Shown: positions 8,188 to 16,617 of the stretch, one piece after another
How positions within the stretch are numbered: position 1 is the stretch's first letter
Layout: each line of letters starts with the position of its first letter
Origin: Lachnoanaerobaculum sanguinis
GTDB taxonomy: Bacteria; Bacillota; Clostridia; Lachnospirales; Lachnospiraceae
Reading direction: 5' to 3'
Length of the DNA: 64,000 nt
Assembly: GCF_033242365.1 (NCBI RefSeq)
Contig: NZ_BTHK01000006.1
Coordinates: 1 to 64,000, forward strand
Position numbers and translations under genes: made by a program
Notes under the pieces: generated by a model
What the model was told of the DNA's origin: nothing
Database searches by the model: none
The model's input: the letters and a program-made list of their open reading frames with translations, nothing else

Positions 8188-9801
8188 TTATCTCGGCAAA
8201 CTAAGTTTAACTCTAACACCTTTTTTATCGTCATATACCACACTCAAATATCCTTTTAATAAAACGGCTATATTTCGCATATTTCTTAAGCCGTTACCTT
8301 CTGAGAAGTTTTTATCCTCTCTTGAAAAACCTGTTCCGTCATCTTCTATCAAAAGCTCTACAGTATCTGATTGCATTTTTAATTCGATATTTATATTTTT
8401 TGACTTGCCATGTTTTATAGCATTATTCACAGCCTCACATGCAACTCTGTATAGAGCTATCTTTTGCGCTATCTTTATATAATCCGCTTCTTCATCCAAA
8501 TTTAAATTTATTTTTACATCATTAAGCCTTTCAAGTTCCTCCATATATGCATATAGTGCATGAATAAATGTATTTATATTATCCTTGAATCTTTTTCCGT
8601 AGATACTTTCTCTAAGTTCCGCCATCGTGCTCTCTACAGATTTTTTCAGTATATGTATGGACTCTATAATATCTTCTTTTTCTAACTCCCCCTCTTCCGC
8701 CTTTACCTTACTTTCCAATACCGCGAGATTGCAGGTAATGCCGAAAAGTTTCTGTATTACAGTATCATGTATTTCATTTGCAATACGATTTTGTTCCTCT
8801 ACAGCTACATATCTTTCTATTTGAGCGTAGGTATCCAGATTATTGAATACCGTCTTTATCAACTGTAAGTAGAAATCCTTTCCGTCATCATGCAACTCCG
8901 ATGCACGCCTTATCAAAATACCGCTTAGATAATCGGTCTCTCCTATTTTTATTAATTCATAAGTATTACCGGATGACTCTATTTTTAATATTTCTACATT
9001 CTCACCATCACCGGAGTATTCATCTTGAAACTTTACCTTTTCCGATATGTCATCATATACATCTTTTTCAATACCGCAGCTCTCTATAATCTCAGGAAAA
9101 TCATCACGTTCAAATTTTACAAGCACAAATTCCCGATACAAATTGTTATTTCTAAGCAGCATTGACAACTTTTCCATGATTTTTTTCGGATCCGTCATTG
9201 CAAAAAGTCCAAAGCTCTCACTCAGCTCCGTCAACATTACAAAGGCATAGTTGCTAAGTTCTTTTTCTTTATTCAGCTCCGTATTCAAGCTTTCAAGTTC
9301 TTCATTTTGCTTTCCTATATATGCTACATAATAACGGATTATATAAAACTCACACATAAGCATACCCATGCCCAGAATAATATTGATATCCTGATAAGAC
9401 GAATTTTCTATACTCTTTCCGGCTATTGCACAAAATAAACACCAGATACAGGCAATGAATGTCACTGTGATGTTTTTGTCTAAAGCAACCATCAATAAAA
9501 TACAGTTGACTTCATACCACAAATACGGACTGTTGCATCCTCCGCTAAGAAATATAAATATCCCATAAGCAAATACTTCCAAAACGAACATAATCCTAAA
9601 GTGCATTCTGTTCTCACAGACCTTTTTATACAACCAGCAACTTAATGCACATGAGACTGACATCCCCAAAAAAATAATCAGATTTATATTCTCTTTGTTA
9701 TATACCGAAACCGAAATATAAAATACTGTTGATATTATAAAAGCCGCTATTCTCCACAATACGTTTATATTTATATATGTGGAGCATTCTTTTCCACCCA
9801 T
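8188..9801 (-). CDS. Membrane sensor histidine kinase, HisKA_3 type
   Basis: This 537-residue protein has about six hydrophobic helices in residues 10-165, then a coiled-coil and a GAF-like middle region. A HisKA_3 dimerisation segment follows, with the phospho-histidine in RIANEIHDTVIQKLFGI. The ATPase domain shows an N box (CEAVNNAIKHG) and a G1 box (IEDDGTGF). It is the usual partner of NarL-type regulators and is encoded just ahead of one. There is no obvious ligand domain outside the membrane, so sensing may occur within the membrane or cytosol. Confidence 0.9.
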   Translation of the reverse strand: MGGKECSTYININVLWRIAAFIISTVFYISVSVYNKENINLIIFLGMSVSCALSCWLYKKVCENRMHFRIMFVLEVFAYGIFIFLSGGCNSPYLWYEVNCILLMVALDKNITVTFIACIWCLFCAIAGKSIENSSYQDINIILGMGMLMCEFYIIRYYVAYIGKQNEELESLNTELNKEKELSNYAFVMLTELSESFGLFAMTDPKKIMEKLSMLLRNNNLYREFVLVKFERDDFPEIIESCGIEKDVYDDISEKVKFQDEYSGDGENVEILKIESSGNTYELIKIGETDYLSGILIRRASELHDDGKDFYLQLIKTVFNNLDTYAQIERYVAVEEQNRIANEIHDTVIQKLFGITCNLAVLESKVKAEEGELEKEDIIESIHILKKSVESTMAELRESIYGKRFKDNINTFIHALYAYMEELERLNDVKINLNLDEEADYIKIAQKIALYRVACEAVNNAIKHGKSKNINIELKMQSDTVELLIEDDGTGFSREDKNFSEGNGLRNMRNIAVLLKGYLSVVYDDKKGVRVKLSLPR

Positions 9802-9889
9802 CTAAACCGTTCCCCTGCACAGCCCCTAGAGCCGTCTATTAAAATTTATTTAATTTATGATTTAAACTTTCTATTACTTTCTTATTATA

Positions 9890-9932
9890 TATCACTATAA
9901 GATATATATCTAGTAAAACTTTTTTAGTGATA
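9890..9932 (-). promoter_or_regulatory. Inverted repeats upstream of the kinase-regulator operon
   Basis: TATCACTA and TAGTGATA form a perfect 8-bp inverted repeat separated by 27 bases. The palindrome AGATATATATCT lies between them at 9900-9911. The site is about 90 bases ahead of the kinase start and fits an operator or a divergent binding site. No regulator can be assigned from sequence alone. Confidence 0.4.
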
Positions 9933-9965
9933 GTCACATGTCGAAAAGTTTGTATTGCAATAAAA

Positions 9966-9990
9966 AAGATGGTTGACAACAACCATCCAT
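9966..9990. terminator. Terminator after the Rpn-family gene
   Basis: GATGGTTG and CAACCATC pair around ACAA. On the minus strand a run of six T follows. The block lies about 45 bases past the Rpn stop. Parts of it (GGCAGC...ATAAAA...ATGG) resemble the IS leader at 1-129. Confidence 0.75.
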
Positions 9991-10033
9991 TTTTATCGCT
10001 GCCATTATACGGCAACCTTCATTTATATTTACC

Positions 10034-10897
10034 TCACTTCATATACTTTTCAAAACATTCAACACTCATATCTACTCTGGCTGCAGCCTCCTCAATGCTT
10101 AAAATACCGTCATTAACCAATGATATAAGAGTATTTAAAGTACCTCTTTTTATACCTTGCTCAATCCCTTTTTCTATTCCTCTAGCTTCAATTCTATCCA
10201 GTACCTCACACATATTAACCTTATCCTTTCCTTTCAAATCATTTATAGTGTCCTCAAATCTGTTATCTCCTGTCATTGCAGACATAAGCATTAGTAGATC
10301 TTCTACATGTTCAATAACCGTACTGTCTGCAATATAATCTCTATTTACCCTCATCTGATACAGATAATCTGCCAATATCCTAAAATCGCTTCTGAATAAA
10401 TCTATCTTTTCTCTATCCAAATATGCTATCTCAAACAGATTTATTCTAAAATCATTTACAAACGGTTTTATATCTTCGTCTATATCAAGAACTTCAAAAA
10501 GTGTCTTTGGACAATTCCAATTTTTATCATAACCGAGGTATATTACCAAAGTAATTACCGGATGTGTCATCCTGTGTCTGTTTTCTTTCCTACTCTGCTT
10601 TACATATTCTGCACCATCATATCCAAACACCCTAAGAGGCATCAACTTATCAGGTTTTGTCTGATTTTCCAATCCAAATAATGCTATATTAATTTTACTC
10701 TTACGCCAATACTTTGCAATATCTCTTTCCTGTGTTCTTATCCTACCATCTATCTTGAGTGCACTCATCGGCAATGCATCGACAAGCGTAGATTCGTCAA
10801 CAACATTTCTTCCGTCAAACAAAAGTACATTTAAAATATCAGCAAATACATCATTGTACTTTTCGAGCATCTTTTGAGTTATGTCTTTTTCCTTCAT
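10034..10897 (-). CDS. Rpn-family recombination-promoting nuclease / putative transposase (PD-(D/E)XK)
   Basis: This 287-residue protein matches the Rpn (PDDEXK_2) family. The N-terminal half holds KMLEKYNDVFADILNVLLF and the nuclease core INIALFGLENQT, where the Glu and Gln are active-site residues. The C-terminus has a repeated-Gly helix (IEARGIEKGIEQGIKRG) and ends in a short helical DNA-binding-like segment, IEEAAARVDMSVECFEKYM. Family members cut DNA and promote RecA-independent recombination. It is monocistronic, with its own ribosome site (GGGAGGAGAT) and terminator. Whether it is mobile here is unknown. Confidence 0.85.
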   Translation of the reverse strand: MKEKDITQKMLEKYNDVFADILNVLLFDGRNVVDESTLVDALPMSALKIDGRIRTQERDIAKYWRKSKINIALFGLENQTKPDKLMPLRVFGYDGAEYVKQSRKENRHRMTHPVITLVIYLGYDKNWNCPKTLFEVLDIDEDIKPFVNDFRINLFEIAYLDREKIDLFRSDFRILADYLYQMRVNRDYIADSTVIEHVEDLLMLMSAMTGDNRFEDTINDLKGKDKVNMCEVLDRIEARGIEKGIEQGIKRGTLNTLISLVNDGILSIEEAAARVDMSVECFEKYMK

Positions 10898-11122
10898 ATC
10901 TCCTCCCTATTATATCAAAATTTACTATACTATTGGATTTTTTTTGAAATTTAGAATTTTAGAATTTTTAGAATCTCAAAACACTTATAATATATAGATA
11001 TTTTACTTTAAATATCTATAAAATACAATAATCAATTTCTCTAAGATACCTTAAAAGGGACCATCTTATGGTGACAGTCCCTATATCTCGGATTCGTACT
11101 TCTATGTTTAAGCTTTACATTT
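10898..11122. other. Intergenic region with AT-rich repeats and the kinase terminator
   Basis: The stretch holds three close copies of TTTAGAA-like sequence (10950-10975) and the hairpin TAGATAT/ATATCTA at about 10996-11020. The terminator follows. No coding potential with a ribosome site is seen. Confidence 0.5.
11056..11082 (-). terminator. Terminator of the kinase-araD operon
   Basis: AGGGAC and GTCCCT enclose an inner CACCAT/ATGGTG-like pairing. On the minus strand the stem is followed by TTTTAAGG. It lies 40 bases after the kinase stop. Confidence 0.6.
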
Positions 11123-12715
11123 TTATTCAGCGAATTTCTCCACGCTCAACCTTTCAATATCCACAGTATTCAGATATCTCTGTGTAAAGGTCTTAAATCC
11201 TTCCACATCCTTTTCATCAGCCATAATCTCACTTCCGGTGTTTTTGTCAAAAATCTTCTTAGACAGGAACTCATCTAAGCTGTACTTGTCCGCCTGACTG
11301 ACATATAATGCCAGCAATGCTATTCCCCATGCACCACCCTCACTTGCGGTTTCAAGCACTTCTACAGGAGCATTGATAGCTGCAGAAAGATATCTTTGTC
11401 CGACTCCTTTGGTTTTAAACAGTCCTCCATGTCCCATCATTTTCTTTATCTTTACATTCTCTTTCTCTGTTAAGATATCAAGTCCCACCTTAACTGCTGT
11501 AAGTGAGCTGTATAAATGTGCTCTCATAAAGTTTGCCAGATTGAACTCACTCTTAGGGCTTCGTAAAAATAAAGGTCTTCCTTCATTTAGCTTCGTAATA
11601 CCCTCTCCTGAAAAATATCCGAATGACATCAGATTACCACAGTCGGGGCTACCGTTTAATGAATTTGTATAGAGTTTTTCAAACAGTTCTCCATCTGAAA
11701 TATTTATACCGAAAAGCTTTGAAAATTCTCTAAATAAGCCAACCCAGGCATTCAAGTCACTTGTACCGTTATTTGCGTGTGACATAGCCACCGGATCTCC
11801 GGCCGGTGTAGTCACCATATCTATTTCCTCATAGTAATCATTAAGTTTCTTATCAAGTACAAGCATTGCAAACATACTTGTACCTGCTGACATATTTCCT
11901 GTACCTTTTTTAATAGAGTTGGTTGCTACCATTCCTGTACCTGCATCACCCTCCGGTGGGCAAAGTATACTTCCCTCTTGTAAGTCCCCGTCTTTATCTA
12001 AAAGACTTGCACCCGACTTTGATAGTACTCCGGCTCTTTGTCCTGCGACCATTACCTTTGGCAATATCTCCCTTATCTTCCATGGAAATTTGTACTCTAC
12101 AATCTTTTCTTCGAAAATATCAAGCATTGATGCATCATAATTCATAGCCGTTGAATCTATGGGGAATATTCCGGAAGCATCGCCTATACCTATATTCTTT
12201 TCACCTGTAAGCAGGTAATGAATATATGATGACAATGTTGTAACAAAATTAATATTTCTTACATGCTCTTCTCTATCAAGTATTCTCTGATACAGATGTG
12301 CTATTGTCCATCTGAGCGGAATATTGAACTTAAAGCTTTCACTTAAATCCTTTGCAGCTTCCTCAGTATTTGAATTTCTCCAAGTTTGAAAAGGAGCAAG
12401 CAGATTCATATCCTTATCAAATGCCATATATCCATGCATCATAGCACTGATACCCATGTATTTTATCTGCTTTAGAGTCACTCCATACTTTTCTTTTATA
12501 TCCCTCTTTATACTCGCATAACAGCTTGAAAGTCCTGAGAGTATCTCATCAAGAGGATATGTCCAAATACCGTCTAAAAAGCTGTTTTCCCAGTCATGGA
12601 TTCCTATTCCCAGTACTTCTCCTTTTTCATCAGTCAATACGGCCTTTATTCTTGTAGATCCAAATTCAATTCCTAAGAATATATCTCCTGTTTCTATTAT
12701 CTTTTTTACTTCCAT
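11123..12715 (-). CDS. FGGY-family pentulose kinase (ribulokinase/xylulokinase-like)
   Basis: The FGGY-family fold is clear. The N-terminal phosphate-binding segment reads FLGIEFGSTRIKAVL, a sugar-contact region contains MGISAMMHGYMAF, and the C-terminal ATP-site glycines are in MMGHGGLFKTKGVGQ. It should phosphorylate a ketopentose in the cytoplasm. The open frame extends to 12751 inside araD, but the ATG at 12715 follows AGGGGGA immediately after the araD stop and gives the conserved N-terminus, so I choose it. The AraD neighbour points to L-ribulose as substrate, yet no arabinose isomerase is in the window, so xylulose or another ketopentose remains possible. Confidence 0.8.
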   Translation of the reverse strand: MEVKKIIETGDIFLGIEFGSTRIKAVLTDEKGEVLGIGIHDWENSFLDGIWTYPLDEILSGLSSCYASIKRDIKEKYGVTLKQIKYMGISAMMHGYMAFDKDMNLLAPFQTWRNSNTEEAAKDLSESFKFNIPLRWTIAHLYQRILDREEHVRNINFVTTLSSYIHYLLTGEKNIGIGDASGIFPIDSTAMNYDASMLDIFEEKIVEYKFPWKIREILPKVMVAGQRAGVLSKSGASLLDKDGDLQEGSILCPPEGDAGTGMVATNSIKKGTGNMSAGTSMFAMLVLDKKLNDYYEEIDMVTTPAGDPVAMSHANNGTSDLNAWVGLFREFSKLFGINISDGELFEKLYTNSLNGSPDCGNLMSFGYFSGEGITKLNEGRPLFLRSPKSEFNLANFMRAHLYSSLTAVKVGLDILTEKENVKIKKMMGHGGLFKTKGVGQRYLSAAINAPVEVLETASEGGAWGIALLALYVSQADKYSLDEFLSKKIFDKNTGSEIMADEKDVEGFKTFTQRYLNTVDIERLSVEKFAE

Positions 12716-12722
12716 ATTCCCC

Positions 12723-13415
12723 CTAGTTGCCATAGTAGGCATTCTTGCCATGCTTTCTCAAAAAATGCTTATCCTGTAAATATTTCGGCGCTTTCACAGC
12801 ATCAGGATTTATGCTTAGTGCAAATAAATTCATCTTCGCAACTTCTTCCATTACTACTGCATTATGTACCGCTGTATATGCATCCTTACCCCATGCAAAA
12901 GGACCATGGCTGTGGCATATACATCCCGGTATATATACAGGATTGATATTTCTTTCTTTGAAGGTTTCCACTATCACCTTACCTGTGTTAAGCTCATAAT
13001 CCTCATAAAGCTCTTCTTTTGTAAGATGTCTTATACATGGAATATCACCGTAAAAATAGTCACATTGCGTAGTACCCATACAGGCAATATCCGCTCCTGC
13101 CTGTGCAAATCCCGTTGCATAGGGTGAATGTGTGTGTACAACTCCACCTATATCCTTAAAGTTTTGATACAGTATAAGATGTGTCTTTGTATCGGATGAA
13201 GGATTATATCTTCCTTCCACACGGTTGCCGTCAATATCCATTACCACCATATCCTCAGGTGTAAGTTTTTCATACTCTATTCCGCTTGGCTTTATTACAA
13301 AGTATTTTCCGCTTTCATCAATGCCCGATACATTTCCCCATGTAAATGTAACCAGACCATATTTCGGCAAAAGCATATTTGCCTCATATACCTCTTTTTT
13401 CAGTTTTTCTAACAT
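12723..13415 (-). CDS. araD: L-ribulose-5-phosphate 4-epimerase
   Basis: This 230-residue class II aldolase/epimerase family protein converts L-ribulose 5-phosphate to D-xylulose 5-phosphate, feeding the pentose phosphate pathway. The zinc ligands are visible as the two His in GGVVHTHSPYATG and a third in CICHSHGPFAWG. Other signatures are FTWGNVSGID and IKPSGIEYEKL near the N-terminus. It is the first gene of a two-gene unit with the FGGY kinase. Its start is preceded by AGGAGGAAT. A related fuculose-phosphate aldolase is less likely, given the length and the kinase neighbour. Confidence 0.88.
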   Translation of the reverse strand: MLEKLKKEVYEANMLLPKYGLVTFTWGNVSGIDESGKYFVIKPSGIEYEKLTPEDMVVMDIDGNRVEGRYNPSSDTKTHLILYQNFKDIGGVVHTHSPYATGFAQAGADIACMGTTQCDYFYGDIPCIRHLTKEELYEDYELNTGKVIVETFKERNINPVYIPGCICHSHGPFAWGKDAYTAVHNAVVMEEVAKMNLFALSINPDAVKAPKYLQDKHFLRKHGKNAYYGN

Positions 13416-13589
13416 ATTCCTCCTGATATAAATACATAGATTTTACGAATTATTATATTAAATATTTTAGCTTTTAAAATGTTTATTCGCAATATATTAA
13501 TACTTTAATTTTTACTGTATTTATCACATTTTCTTGATTCTTTATCTATTCTCCCCAATTTTACAAATATAATTCCTACATTTTGCCGA

Positions 13590-13618
13590 TTGATTTATCT
13601 TAAGAATTCTGTCATAAT
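13590..13618 (+). promoter_or_regulatory. Promoter of the antiterminator-PTS operon
   Basis: TTGATT and CATAAT are spaced by 17 bases. They lie 25 bases ahead of the RAT sequence, which places transcription start just before the antiterminator target. Confidence 0.55.
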
Positions 13619-13642
13619 ACTTACATAAATTCTAATATTTTA

Positions 13643-13670
13643 GGATTGTTACTGAGACGCAGGCAAGACC
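13643..13670 (+). promoter_or_regulatory. Ribonucleic antiterminator (RAT) site for the BglG-type regulator
   Basis: GGATTGTTACTG followed by GCAGGCAAGACC is very close to the known RAT consensus of the LicT/SacT/GlcT group. The 3' end overlaps the 5' arm of the terminator at 13668-13708, so the two folds exclude each other. Binding of the antiterminator encoded just downstream would allow read-through into its own gene and the PTS genes. Confidence 0.9.
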
Positions 13671-13708
13671 GAATTTACCATAGTACTATGGTTTATTTGG
13701 TTTTTTTT
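13668..13708 (+). terminator. Conditional leader terminator
   Basis: ACCGAATTTACCATA pairs with TATGGTTTATTTGGT around GTAC. Eight T residues follow. It shares three bases with the RAT and precedes the antiterminator start by 20 bases. Confidence 0.9.
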
Positions 13709-13727
13709 ATTGCTTTATGGTGGTGCG

Positions 13728-14564
13728 ATGATCATTGAAAAAATTATAAATAATAATATCGTCTTGACCCATGACCATAAAAACAAGGAAATTATTGCCA
13801 TGGGTAAGGGTATAGGCTTTGGCAGAAAAAAAGGAGATACTTTATCGGAGTCTGAAATAGAGAAGGTATTTCGTATCAAGGAAAATGAAATGCTTCTTAA
13901 ATTTCAGGATATGATTGCGGATATCCCTATTGAAAGAATAACTCTTACTGATGATGTCATTTCATATGCAATCAATGTAGAAAAGCTCAAACTCAGCCAA
14001 AGTATTTATCTTACTCTGGTTGACCATGTGAATTTTGCTATTGAGAGATTTAAAGAAGGTATGACTCCCGAAAATGCCCTGATGTGGGAAATCAAAAGAT
14101 TTTATCCTCAGGAATATGCGCTTGGACTCTATACTCTCAGACTCATAAATGATAGAATAGGACTTTCCCTTCCGGATTCGGAGGCAGGCTTTATTGCACT
14201 TCATTTTGTAAATGCGCAATACAGCACTCATATGAAGGAGACTTTGAGCCTTCCACATCTTATGAGAGATATAATGGATATTGTAAAAAGTGAATTGAAT
14301 GTAGAGCTTAATGAAAATTCTATTCATTATGAAAGATTTGTAACTCACGTAAAGTTTCTTATTCAAAGACTTTATAGAAATGAAATGCTCCATGATGATG
14401 ATACGATTTTTGAGGATATGATGAAGGAAAAATATCCCGAAGAATTTGAATGCGGAAAAAGAATTGCAGAATATATAGAGGTTGAAACCCGTTCAAAAAT
14501 AACCCGAATGGAAATGACCTATTTGGCAATTCATATAAAAAGAGTAACTATGGCAGAGGAGTAA
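13728..14564 (+). CDS. BglG/LicT-family transcription antiterminator
   Basis: The protein has an N-terminal co-antiterminator RNA-binding domain (MIIEKIINNNIVLTHD through GIGFGRKKGD). Two PTS-regulation domains follow, with conserved histidines such as those in LTLVDHVNFAIERF, EAGFIALHFVNAQ and YLAIHIKRV. The open frame reaches a TTG at 13710 inside the terminator T-run; the ATG at 13728 after GGTGGTG gives the usual N-terminus. It should be regulated by phosphorylation from HPr and the EIIB encoded at 15108-16553. It is encoded in the operon it controls. Confidence 0.92.
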   Translation: MIIEKIINNNIVLTHDHKNKEIIAMGKGIGFGRKKGDTLSESEIEKVFRIKENEMLLKFQDMIADIPIERITLTDDVISYAINVEKLKLSQSIYLTLVDHVNFAIERFKEGMTPENALMWEIKRFYPQEYALGLYTLRLINDRIGLSLPDSEAGFIALHFVNAQYSTHMKETLSLPHLMRDIMDIVKSELNVELNENSIHYERFVTHVKFLIQRLYRNEMLHDDDTIFEDMMKEKYPEEFECGKRIAEYIEVETRSKITRMEMTYLAIHIKRVTMAEE

Positions 14565-14567
14565 AAT

Positions 14568-15047
14568 ATGTTCGGTTTATTTAAGAAGAAGAAAAATGTA
14601 TTTTTCAGCCCTATGAGCGGAAAAAGTGTTTCTATAAAAGAAGTTCCTGATGAGACATTTTCATCAGAGATGCTTGGAAAGGGAGTAGCAATCGTTCCAA
14701 ACGACGGTCTTGTAACCTCTCCTGCTGACGGCAAGGTAACCATGGTTTTTGAGACCTTACATGCTGTCAGTATATTAGCCGATACCGGTGAGGAAATTCT
14801 CATACATATCGGTCTTGATACTGTAAAGATGAACGGTGAAGGATTCTCTTCCTTTGTAAAAGCAGGGGATAGAGTTAAAACAAAAGATCCGCTTATACAG
14901 GCAGATCTTGAAAAGATAAAATCGGCAGGATTTAATACCATTACCATGATGCTTGTTTGCAATACTATGGATTTTAAATCTGTTGAAAGTATCACAGATA
15001 AAGCTGTGAATAAGGACAGTGAAATATTGGTAGTAATACCAAAATAA
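14568..15047 (+). CDS. PTS glucose-type EIIA protein
   Basis: This 159-residue EIIA of the Crr type receives phosphate from HPr and passes it to EIIB. The active histidine is His80 in EEILIHIGLDTV and the helper His65 is in FETLHAVS. The PADGKV and SPMSGKSVSI segments match the family. The start lies 3 bases after the antiterminator stop. It is separate from, rather than fused to, the EIICB protein downstream. Confidence 0.92.
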   Translation: MFGLFKKKKNVFFSPMSGKSVSIKEVPDETFSSEMLGKGVAIVPNDGLVTSPADGKVTMVFETLHAVSILADTGEEILIHIGLDTVKMNGEGFSSFVKAGDRVKTKDPLIQADLEKIKSAGFNTITMMLVCNTMDFKSVESITDKAVNKDSEILVVIPK

Positions 15048-15107
15048 TAAATTTTCTCTTTGACCGGCCGGCAAAGGGATGATCTTAAATAATAAGGAGA
15101 AATTTTT

Positions 15108-16553
15108 ATGAAGTATTTACAACGACTTGGGAAGTCTTTGATGCTTCCTGTAGCCTGCCTTCCTGTGGCGGCGATTTTAATGGGTATCGGTTATTGGATC
15201 GATCCTACCGGTTGGGGTGGAAATAATATAGTAGCGGCTTTCCTTTTAAAGGCAGGTGGTGCTATCATCGACAATATGGCTATTTTGTTTGCCATAGGTG
15301 TTGCTGTCGGTATGAGTGATGACGGTGACGGTGCCGCCGCACTTGCCGGTCTTGTTTCATGGCTTGTTATCACAACTCTTTTATCAAAGGGTTCTGTAGC
15401 TATGTTTACAGGTGTTGAAGCTGATGCTGTTCCTGCAGCTTTCGGTAAGACACAGACTCAGTTTATCGGAATTGTTTGTGGTCTTATAGGTGCAGCTTGC
15501 TATAATAAGTTTAAAACAACAAAGCTTCCTGATGCACTCTCTTTCTTTAGCGGTAAGAGAAGCGTGGCTATCGTTACTGCAGGCTTTTCACTTATTGCAG
15601 CTATTGTTTTATTCTTTATCTGGCCTGTTGTTTATGGTGTATTGGTAAGCTTCGGTGAGGCAATTCTGAGCACAGGTGCTGTAGGTGCAGGTATCTACGG
15701 ATTCCTCAACAGACTTTTGATTCCGTTCGGACTTCACCATGCACTTAACTCTGTATTCTGGTTTGATGTTGCAGGTATCAATGATATCGGTAAATTCTGG
15801 GGAAGCGCAGAAGGCGGTGTCCTCGGACAGACAGGTATGTATATGTCAGGATTCTTCCCTGTAATGATGTTCGGTCTTCCGGGCGCTGCTCTTGCTATGT
15901 ATCACACAGCTAAGGATGCAAGAAAGAAAGCCGCTTACGGTCTTTTACTTGCTGCCGCTCTTTCATCATTCTTTACAGGTGTTACAGAGCCTCTTGAGTT
16001 TGCATTTATGTTCCTTGCACCGGTACTTTACCTTATCCACGCTCTTTTAACAGGTATTTCACTTGCTGTAGTTGCACTCCTTCCTATAAGAGCAGGATTT
16101 AACTTCAGTGCAGGTCTTGTTGACTGGGTACTCAGTTTTAAGGCACCATTTGCACAAAATCCACTTCTTTTGATTCCAATCGGTGTGGTTTATGGTGCTA
16201 TCTACTATGCAATCTTCCGCTTCGTTATCACAAAGTTTGACTTAAAGACTCCCGGTAGAGAGGATGATGAGGAAGAAGAGAAGAAAGCTGTTTTAGCTAA
16301 TGATGACTTTACTGCAGTTGCAGCTATTATCTTAGAGGGTGTAGGCGGTCCTGAAAACCTTACATCTATTGATAACTGTATCACAAGACTTCGTCTTGAG
16401 ATCAAGGACTATACAAAGGTTGATGAGAAGAAGATCAAATCTGCAGGTGTTGCAGGTGTTATCAGACCTTCAAAGACTGCCGTACAGGTTATTATCGGTA
16501 CAAAAGTTCAGTTCGTAGCAGACGAGTTCAAAAAACTTGCTAAAAATAAATAA
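15108..16553 (+). CDS. nagE: PTS EIICB permease, N-acetylglucosamine/glucose type
   Basis: This 481-residue protein has a glucose-superfamily EIIC domain with about ten helices (residues 10-370) and a C-terminal EIIB domain with phospho-cysteine Cys424 in SIDNCITRLRL. The opening LMLPVACLPVAAILMGIGYWIDP and the PFGLHHALNSVFWF segment resemble NagE-type GlcNAc permeases more than PtsG. There is no fused EIIA; the preceding gene supplies it. An acidic linker (EDDEEEEKK) joins the two domains. The sugar is therefore likely N-acetylglucosamine or glucose, but this is not proven here. A small palindrome with CCGGCCGG sits in the 60-base gap upstream. Confidence 0.85.
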   Translation: MKYLQRLGKSLMLPVACLPVAAILMGIGYWIDPTGWGGNNIVAAFLLKAGGAIIDNMAILFAIGVAVGMSDDGDGAAALAGLVSWLVITTLLSKGSVAMFTGVEADAVPAAFGKTQTQFIGIVCGLIGAACYNKFKTTKLPDALSFFSGKRSVAIVTAGFSLIAAIVLFFIWPVVYGVLVSFGEAILSTGAVGAGIYGFLNRLLIPFGLHHALNSVFWFDVAGINDIGKFWGSAEGGVLGQTGMYMSGFFPVMMFGLPGAALAMYHTAKDARKKAAYGLLLAAALSSFFTGVTEPLEFAFMFLAPVLYLIHALLTGISLAVVALLPIRAGFNFSAGLVDWVLSFKAPFAQNPLLLIPIGVVYGAIYYAIFRFVITKFDLKTPGREDDEEEEKKAVLANDDFTAVAAIILEGVGGPENLTSIDNCITRLRLEIKDYTKVDEKKIKSAGVAGVIRPSKTAVQVIIGTKVQFVADEFKKLAKNK

Positions 16554-16575
16554 TAATTAACACACTTCATAAAAA

Positions 16576-16604
16576 GGGGAGCATATCAAATATGCTCCCT
16601 TTTG
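16576..16604 (+). terminator. Terminator of the PTS operon, also usable by nox
   Basis: GGGAGCATAT and ATATGCTCCC form a 10-bp stem with a CAA loop. A T-run follows on the plus strand and an A-run flanks the other side, so it may work for both convergent genes. Confidence 0.85.
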
Positions 16605-16617
16605 GTTTACTATAATT

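Noticed and set aside
9945..10030. Third copy of the IS end after the Rpn gene
   Set aside because: It shares the GGCAGC and ATGG hairpin features but lacks the middle GC-rich stem and the GGGGCTGTC end; it is better explained as the Rpn terminator, with distant or chance similarity.
14531..14995. 154-residue frame antisense to the EIIA gene
   Set aside because: EIIA is a clear match on the other strand; the antisense frame is a coding shadow.
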